From contig NZ_SPQO01000031.1 in the NCBI RefSeq assembly GCF_004570325.1, positions 1-52,907 on the forward strand: 52,907 nucleotides of DNA, read 5' to 3'. The notes below the pieces were generated by a model. It was not told the origin of the DNA. It did not search any database and saw only the letters and a list, made by a program, of their open reading frames with translations. The stretch comes from Mycobacterium sp. PS03-16 (lineage in GTDB: Bacteria; Actinomycetota; Actinomycetes; Mycobacteriales; Mycobacteriaceae). This document shows positions 50,458 through 52,907 of this stretch, one piece after another (position 1 is the stretch's first letter; every line of letters starts with the position of its first letter). The position numbers and the translations under genes were made by a program.

Positions 50458-52785
50458 ATGTCGGCACTGACCGGGATCCGGGTCGTCGAGCTCGCGGAGT
50501 CGGTGGCCGGCGAGTACTGCGGAAAGCTCCTGGCCGACTTCGGAGCCGAGGTCGTCAAGGTCGAAGCGCCCGGACGGGGTAGCCCCACCCGGGCGCTGCG
50601 GCCCCGCGTCGGCGACACCGGCGCCGTGTTCGGCTACCTGAACACGAACAAACGGTCCGTCGCACTCGACCGGTCCGACACCGCCGCGCTGCACGCGCTG
50701 CTCGCGACGGCCGACGCGGTGATCGACGACCACGACCCGCAGTGGGCGGCCGAGGTATGGCGCGAGCACCCCGACGCGGTGGTCTGCTCGATCACCCCCT
50801 ACGGCGCAGGCGCACCCGCCAACCGGCAGAACGCATACAGCCTCAACGTCTTCCACAGCAGCGGCTGGGGTTTCCACACCCCCAGCCACGCCGACCCGGC
50901 CCGGCCGCCACTGAAGGGCCCGGGCCGGTTCCTTGCCGACTACGAGGCCGGACTCGACGCCGCACTCTGCGTCGCCGCCTGCCTGTACGCTCAAGGACGC
51001 AGCGGCGCAGGGCAATTCGTGGACATCTCGCAGCAGGCCGTCCTCGTGTCGCGCGCGGACTGCATCCTCGGCCGCTTCGTCACCGGTGAGGTGGACCCGC
51101 AGAACACCCGCGACGACTTCGACCAGCAGGGGCCGGCGTCGTTCTTCGCCTGCGCCGACGGGTTCGTCTACCTGTACCTGACCAGCCGCGCGCACTGGGC
51201 GGCCGTCAAGGAGCTGATGGGCCGGCCCGAGTGGCTCGACGACTTCGCCGACGACTGGCTGGAGTTCTCGGTGACCCGCGAGAAGGTGGCGGCCTTCCAC
51301 CGCGGTTTCGCCGACTGGATCCGCGAGCAGAGCCGGGAGGAGGCCGCCGAACGTGCTCAACGCGCGGGCGTTCCGCTGGTGCCGGTCAACGACGCCGCGG
51401 ACCTGCGGCGCTCACCGCAGTACCACCACCGCCGCTACTTCGCGACCGTCGCCGATCCGGCGGCCGGCGATGTGCGGTACCCGACGGTGCCGTACCGGCT
51501 CAGCGCGTCGCCCGCGAGCCTGCGGTCCCCCGCCCCCGCGCTGGGCGCCGACACCGCCGACGTCCTCTCCACACCACGCGACCGGCGCACCGGGGCCGGC
51601 CAGCCGGCGGGCGGCGGACGCGGCGGCCCGCTGGCCGGGGTGCGCGTCGTCGAACTCACCAAGGTGTGGGCGGGCCCGTACGCGGGCAAGCTCCTGGCCT
51701 TCCTGGGCGCCGAGGTGATCAAGGTCGAGTGCCGCGCCCGCCCGGAGGAGATGCGCGCCTACGGCGGCACCGACATCGACCACGCACCGTACTTCCTGAG
51801 CATCAACCCCGAGATACTCAGTGTCGACCTGGATATCAAGACACCCGAGGGCATGTCGGCGCTGCGGGACCTGATCGCCCACAGCGACGTGGTGATCAAC
51901 AACCTGCGGCCGGGCGCGATGGAACGCCAGGGCCTGGGCTACGACGCGCTGCGCGCGATCCGTCGGGACATCGTGTCCGTCTCGATCAAGATGTGGGGTA
52001 ACGACGGACCGCTCGCCCATCAGACCGGGTACGCCCCGTGTTTCGCCGCGCTGGCCGGCGCCGCCGCGCTGGTCGGCTACGAGGGCGGGCCGCCGCTGGG
52101 CCCGAGCATGCGGTACGGCGACTCCACGGTCGGCGCGGCGGCCGCCTACGCGACGGTGGCGGCGCTGCTGCACCGGCAGCGCACCGGCGACGGTCAGTTC
52201 GTCGACGTGTCCGCGGTCGAGGTGCTGTCGTCGATGATCGGCGACACGCTGTTCGCCCATGAGCTGACCGGCCGGCCGCCGGTCCCCGACGGCAACCGGC
52301 ATGCGGACATGTCGCCGCACGGCTGCTACCCGTGCGCGGGCGGCGACTGGGTGAGCATCGCGGTCCCCGGCGACACGACGTGGCAGGCTCTCTGCGCGGC
52401 GCTCGACGCACCCGCCCTGGCCGCCGACCTCCGGTTCCGCACCGCTGCGGCGCGGCAACGGGCGGCGGATGCGGTGGACGCCGAAATGAGCTCCCGCACC
52501 GCCACATTCGAGGTATCTGACCTGGTGCGACGCCTGCAGGCGGCGGGGGTGCCCGCCGCGAAGAGTGCGACGGCGGTGGACGTGCTCGGTGACGCCCTGC
52601 TGTGGGAGCGCGGCACGTTCTGCTTCGTCTCCGACCACCGCGAAGGTCAGCGCCCCGTGCTCGGGCCGTCGTGGCGGCTCTCGCGCGATCCGGCGCGCAT
52701 CGAGCACGGCGCACCGAATCTCGGCGAGCACAACGATTACGTGTTCGAGGGAATCCTCGGCGGACGACGGATGGCGGCGACATGA
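50458..52785 (+). CDS. Double-domain CaiB/BaiF (class III) CoA transferase
   Basis: 775 residues, about twice a normal class III CoA transferase. Two complete copies are fused: domain 1 (about 1-370) starts IRVVELAESVAGEYCGKLLADFGAEVVKVEAPGRG and has the expected catalytic Asp near 160 in FLADYEAGLDAALC; domain 2 (about 393-775) starts VRVVELTKVWAGPYAGKLLAFLGAEVIKVE and has an Asp near 553 in RYGDSTVGAAAA. Class III enzymes form interlocked dimers, so the fusion would be a pseudo-dimer in one chain. They move CoA from an acyl donor to a free acid. A Gly-rich linker GAGQPAGGGRGGP separates the halves. The stop overlaps the next ATG (ATGA). The acid is unknown but is presumably downstream of the P450 step. 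Confidence 0.9.
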   Translation: MSALTGIRVVELAESVAGEYCGKLLADFGAEVVKVEAPGRGSPTRALRPRVGDTGAVFGYLNTNKRSVALDRSDTAALHALLATADAVIDDHDPQWAAEVWREHPDAVVCSITPYGAGAPANRQNAYSLNVFHSSGWGFHTPSHADPARPPLKGPGRFLADYEAGLDAALCVAACLYAQGRSGAGQFVDISQQAVLVSRADCILGRFVTGEVDPQNTRDDFDQQGPASFFACADGFVYLYLTSRAHWAAVKELMGRPEWLDDFADDWLEFSVTREKVAAFHRGFADWIREQSREEAAERAQRAGVPLVPVNDAADLRRSPQYHHRRYFATVADPAAGDVRYPTVPYRLSASPASLRSPAPALGADTADVLSTPRDRRTGAGQPAGGGRGGPLAGVRVVELTKVWAGPYAGKLLAFLGAEVIKVECRARPEEMRAYGGTDIDHAPYFLSINPEILSVDLDIKTPEGMSALRDLIAHSDVVINNLRPGAMERQGLGYDALRAIRRDIVSVSIKMWGNDGPLAHQTGYAPCFAALAGAAALVGYEGGPPLGPSMRYGDSTVGAAAAYATVAALLHRQRTGDGQFVDVSAVEVLSSMIGDTLFAHELTGRPPVPDGNRHADMSPHGCYPCAGGDWVSIAVPGDTTWQALCAALDAPALAADLRFRTAAARQRAADAVDAEMSSRTATFEVSDLVRRLQAAGVPAAKSATAVDVLGDALLWERGTFCFVSDHREGQRPVLGPSWRLSRDPARIEHGAPNLGEHNDYVFEGILGGRRMAAT

Positions 52786-52888
52786 CCGAGCTGACCGGCA
52801 CGGTGGCCCTGGTGACCGGCGCGAGCAGCGGCATCGGCGCCGCCACCGCGCGGGACCTCGCCGCCCGGGGCGCCGCGGTGGCGCTGCT
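52782..52888 (+). CDS. Short-chain dehydrogenase/reductase, 5' fragment at contig end
   Basis: The ATG at 52782 overlaps the CoA transferase stop as ATGA. About 36 residues are readable: TELTGTVALVTGASSGIGAA shows the Rossmann glycine motif, followed by TARDLAARGAAVALL. After that the frame runs into what looks like sequencing adapter (52889-52907), so residues DRKSGV are probably not genuine. It would be the fourth enzyme of the P450 operon, probably oxidising or reducing a CoA-bound alcohol or ketone. Confidence 0.8.
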
Positions 52889-52907
52889 AGATCGGAAGAG
52901 CGGCGTG
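52889..52907. other. Probable Illumina adapter sequence at contig end
   Basis: The last 19 bases start with AGATCGGAAGAGC, the common stem of Illumina TruSeq adapters, and continue CGGCGTG against the adapter's GTCGTG-type continuation, matching 18 of 19 bases. The reading frame of the SDR gene loses its family pattern exactly here. Confidence 0.85.

Noticed and set aside
1..52907. CRISPR arrays, tRNA or rRNA genes, insertion sequences, toxin-antitoxin pairs
   Set aside because: No regularly spaced repeats, cloverleaf signatures, transposase motifs or target-site duplications were found on reading either strand. Absence is by eye, not by a dedicated scan.

Overview
The window reads as a high-GC actinobacterial chromosome segment from a fast-growing, environmental-type mycobacterium (Mycolicibacterium-like). 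The evidence is an ESX-3 type VII secretion locus with PE and PPE genes at the left edge, a run of genes syntenic with M. tuberculosis Rv0269c-Rv0276 (PolD2-like polymerase, FadD2, FadE6, a hydrolase, a TetR regulator and a DUF2236 oxygenase), very GC-rich third codon positions throughout, and an (R)-amine transaminase very close to the one known from M. vanbaalenii. The last 19 bases look like Illumina adapter sequence, so the window ends at the end of a draft contig. No tRNA, rRNA, CRISPR array, insertion sequence or phage gene was seen.

Layout. 1-8734 (minus): ppe4 (cut by the window edge), pe5, eccC3, eccB3, eccA3, one translationally coupled iron-acquisition secretion operon, preceded by an IdeR-like operator at 8748-8794. 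8842-10809 (minus): a PAS/PP2C/anti-sigma kinase/STAS protein of the Rv1364c type with a SigF-like promoter. 10879-16538: the lipid block (DUF2236 oxygenase, TetR, alpha/beta hydrolase, FadE6, TetR). 16707-24035: an accessory stretch not found at this place in M. tuberculosis: SDR, a LysR-permease-(R)-amine transaminase cassette, small proteins, an ADP-ribosylglycohydrolase-like protein and a second SDR. 24080-27123: FadD2 and the divergent PolD2-like polymerase.

27333-44317: regulators and nitrogen metabolism. These are a STAS protein with a 30-residue micro-ORF, a GAF-ANTAR protein, a methyltransferase with TenA, an SQR-like flavoprotein, an ArgP-like LysR, an NCS2 purine permease, a YihY membrane protein, a 1385-residue hybrid kinase/response regulator/phosphatase/anti-sigma kinase with its own STAS partner, and a PucR regulator divergent from mmsA and a class III aminotransferase. 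44497-52888: a GH13 enzyme, an unknown convergent gene, and a TetR-P450-crotonase-CoA transferase-SDR operon for CoA-linked catabolism of an unknown substrate.

Two themes recur. One is partner-switching control of alternative sigma factors: two PP2C/HATPase proteins, three STAS domains, two good SigF-type promoters and one degenerate one. The other is locally regulated catabolic cassettes in which a regulator sits beside its targets with a visible palindrome (LysR/permease/transaminase, PucR/mmsA/aminotransferase, TetR/P450/crotonase/CoA transferase). The least explained and most interesting parts are the giant hybrid sensor with its STAS partner, the natural setting of the (R)-amine transaminase, and the small SigF-controlled proteins.
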